A DNA stretch of 54,190 nt from an uncultured Bacteroidales bacterium (lineage in GTDB: Bacteria > Bacteroidota > Bacteroidia > Bacteroidales > F082), in NCBI GenBank assembly GCA_947303625.1, contig CAMYYV010000004.1:1-54190 (forward strand), read 5' to 3'. Below the pieces are notes generated by a model. It did not search any database, was not told the DNA's origin, and worked only from the letters and a program-made list of their open reading frames with translations. A program made the position numbers and the translations under genes. This document shows positions 52,844-54,190 of the stretch, piece by piece. Each line of letters begins with the position of its first letter. The first letter of the stretch is position 1.

Positions 52844-53353
52844 TTACTTTTTAACTGCCTTGTAGATGACTGAGAAAAGGATGGAAAGAAGGGCTCCTAT
52901 AAAAGTGACAACAAAGAAGTTAATGCCATATTCAACAAAATAGTAGGTCAAACGCGAATATCCTTCTTTCATGTCAGCTGGATAGTTGGTATTGGGATCA
53001 AAGAAGCTCAAGGCCTTACAATCCCTCAAACACTCTTGGGCCCATCCAAGAACGCTATTCGACATCAAGAATGCAATAGCTGCAATAACAACAAATGCAA
53101 TGACAGCAATCAGCAGTGTCTTACCATTGACGCCTCTAACGCCAGCAGTGAAGAATACTGAAAACAGTGCAACCAAAATGCCAAGTCCAATCAAGATGAC
53201 GCCCCAAATCAAGAACAAGTCTGCGCGAGGCGTGGGGTTACCGAGTTCAAATTCCGGCTTGATCGTACCCACAACGAGGTAGAACAGCACCGCAATGACG
53301 ACAGTAACCAGCGCCAGGGCGAGAAGTACCCATTTTGAAATCTTACTGTTCAT
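52844..53353 (-). CDS. hypothetical membrane protein (about 4 TM) within the exbB-exbD operon
   Basis: Hydrophobic segments WVLLALALVTVVIAVLFYLVV, LIWGVILIGLGILVALFSVFF, LLIAVIAFVVIAAIAFLM, FFVVTFIGALLSILFSVIY. Confidence 0.75.
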   Translation of the reverse strand: MNSKISKWVLLALALVTVVIAVLFYLVVGTIKPEFELGNPTPRADLFLIWGVILIGLGILVALFSVFFTAGVRGVNGKTLLIAVIAFVVIAAIAFLMSNSVLGWAQECLRDCKALSFFDPNTNYPADMKEGYSRLTYYFVEYGINFFVVTFIGALLSILFSVIYKAVKK

Positions 53354-53367
53354 GATTAATACTTGTT

Positions 53368-54190
53368 TTATTTGTTGTACTTAGCGAGAATGTCCATGAA
53401 CGAGATGGAAGCGTCTTCCATGTCGTTGACGATGCTTTCGATTTTAGCAGCGATGAAGTTAAAGAAAATCTGAAGGATAATAGCAGCGATAAGACCGAAC
53501 ACGGTGGTCAACAGAGCGACCTTCATACCAGAGGCCACAACCGTGGGGCTCATGTCACCAGCGGCGGCGATGTCATCGAAGGCCTGGATCATACCGATAA
53601 CGGTACCCATGAAACCGAACATAGGAGCCAAGCTGATGCAGAGGCCGACCCAGCTCAAGCCACTTTCGAGCTTGCCACCAGCGACGGAACCGTAAGACAC
53701 GATGGCTTTCTCGACTTCTTCGAGCGACTGGCCGTCTTGATAACGGATGAGACCTTGAGTGAAGATGCTGGCCACAGGACCGCGGGTGTTCTTGCAGAGA
53801 TTCTTGGCGCCTTCAACGTCGCCTTTCTTCATCTTGGATTCGATACCAGCCAAAAGCTTCTTCGAGTTGGAGGTAGCGAGGGTCAGATAGATGATTCTCT
53901 CAATGGCGACAGCCATACCAATAAGGAGGATGACCAACACGATGCCCATGAAACCAGGACCACCATCGATGAACTGCTTCTTGATGGGTTGAAGGAAAGT
54001 CTTGTGCTCAGGCTCAGCCGGGGTGTTAGGCGTAACGTTTTCGGTGGTCTCGGCAGGAGTCTCAGTAACAGCAGCTGCTTCGGTGGAATCGTTCTGAGCA
54101 ACCACTTGCTCGGTTTGCTGTTGCTCGGTTTTTTGTTGAGCAACGACGAGATTGCTGACACCAAAGGTCATAAGGCCAGCAACCATGAGG
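53368..54190 (-). CDS. exbB: MotA/TolQ/ExbB proton channel family protein (N-terminus probably beyond the window edge)
   Basis: LESGLSWVGLCISLAPMFGFMGTVIGMIQAFDDIAAAGDMSPTVVASGMKVALLTTVFGLIAAIILQIFFNFI; the first visible Met sits inside a signal-like hydrophobic run. Confidence 0.93.
   Translation of the reverse strand, partial: LMVAGLMTFGVSNLVVAQQKTEQQQTEQVVAQNDSTEAAAVTETPAETTENVTPNTPAEPEHKTFLQPIKKQFIDGGPGFMGIVLVILLIGMAVAIERIIYLTLATSNSKKLLAGIESKMKKGDVEGAKNLCKNTRGPVASIFTQGLIRYQDGQSLEEVEKAIVSYGSVAGGKLESGLSWVGLCISLAPMFGFMGTVIGMIQAFDDIAAAGDMSPTVVASGMKVALLTTVFGLIAAIILQIFFNFIAAKIESIVNDMEDASISFMDILAKYNK

Noticed and set aside
1-54190. CRISPR array, tRNA/rRNA genes, transposases, integrases or prophage genes
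   Set aside because: No regularly spaced repeats, no cloverleaf or rRNA signatures, and no recognisable recombinase motifs were seen by reading; a tRNAscan-SE/Infernal/CRISPR-finder run would be decisive.

Overview
This 54.2 kb window reads as a chromosomal segment from a member of the Bacteroidota, probably Bacteroidales. The basis is TAnnTTTG-type -7 promoter elements, gldB/gldD/gldE, T9SS-type C-terminal sorting domains, PF13568-like outer-membrane barrels, a SusC/TonB-type receptor and an sdhCAB operon. Most of it is housekeeping: sdhCAB, class II RNR, trpS, rng, HU, mutY-ssb-gldE-gldD, hflX, comM/yifB, cinA, rpmB, corA, tnaA, and exbB/exbD at the right edge. I saw no rRNA, tRNA, CRISPR array, transposase, integrase or phage module. 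I did not find a clear multi-gene undescribed system. The best second-look items are: (1) several families of short palindromic dispersed repeats, three copies of which lie in frame inside protein-coding genes (sdhA, an ogt-type methyltransferase gene, and a T9SS nuclease), with others in the sdhA-sdhB, nrdJ-tatD, mntP-tnaA and gldB-cinA gaps; (2) a PAP2 acid phosphatase fused to a VanX-type D-Ala-D-Ala dipeptidase, with catalytic motifs of both enzymes intact; (3) a 5'-nucleotidase fused to a SpoT-like HD domain; (4) an orphan exosortase-family gene in tight linkage with a ROK kinase; (5) a 29-aa, highly basic, unannotated microprotein resembling the bS22/mS38 (AURKAIP1/COX24) type; (6) a RhuM-type protein fused to a PLD-like C-terminus; and (7) two close endonuclease I paralogs with very different C-terminal architectures. 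All family assignments come from reading motifs by eye; no database search was run.
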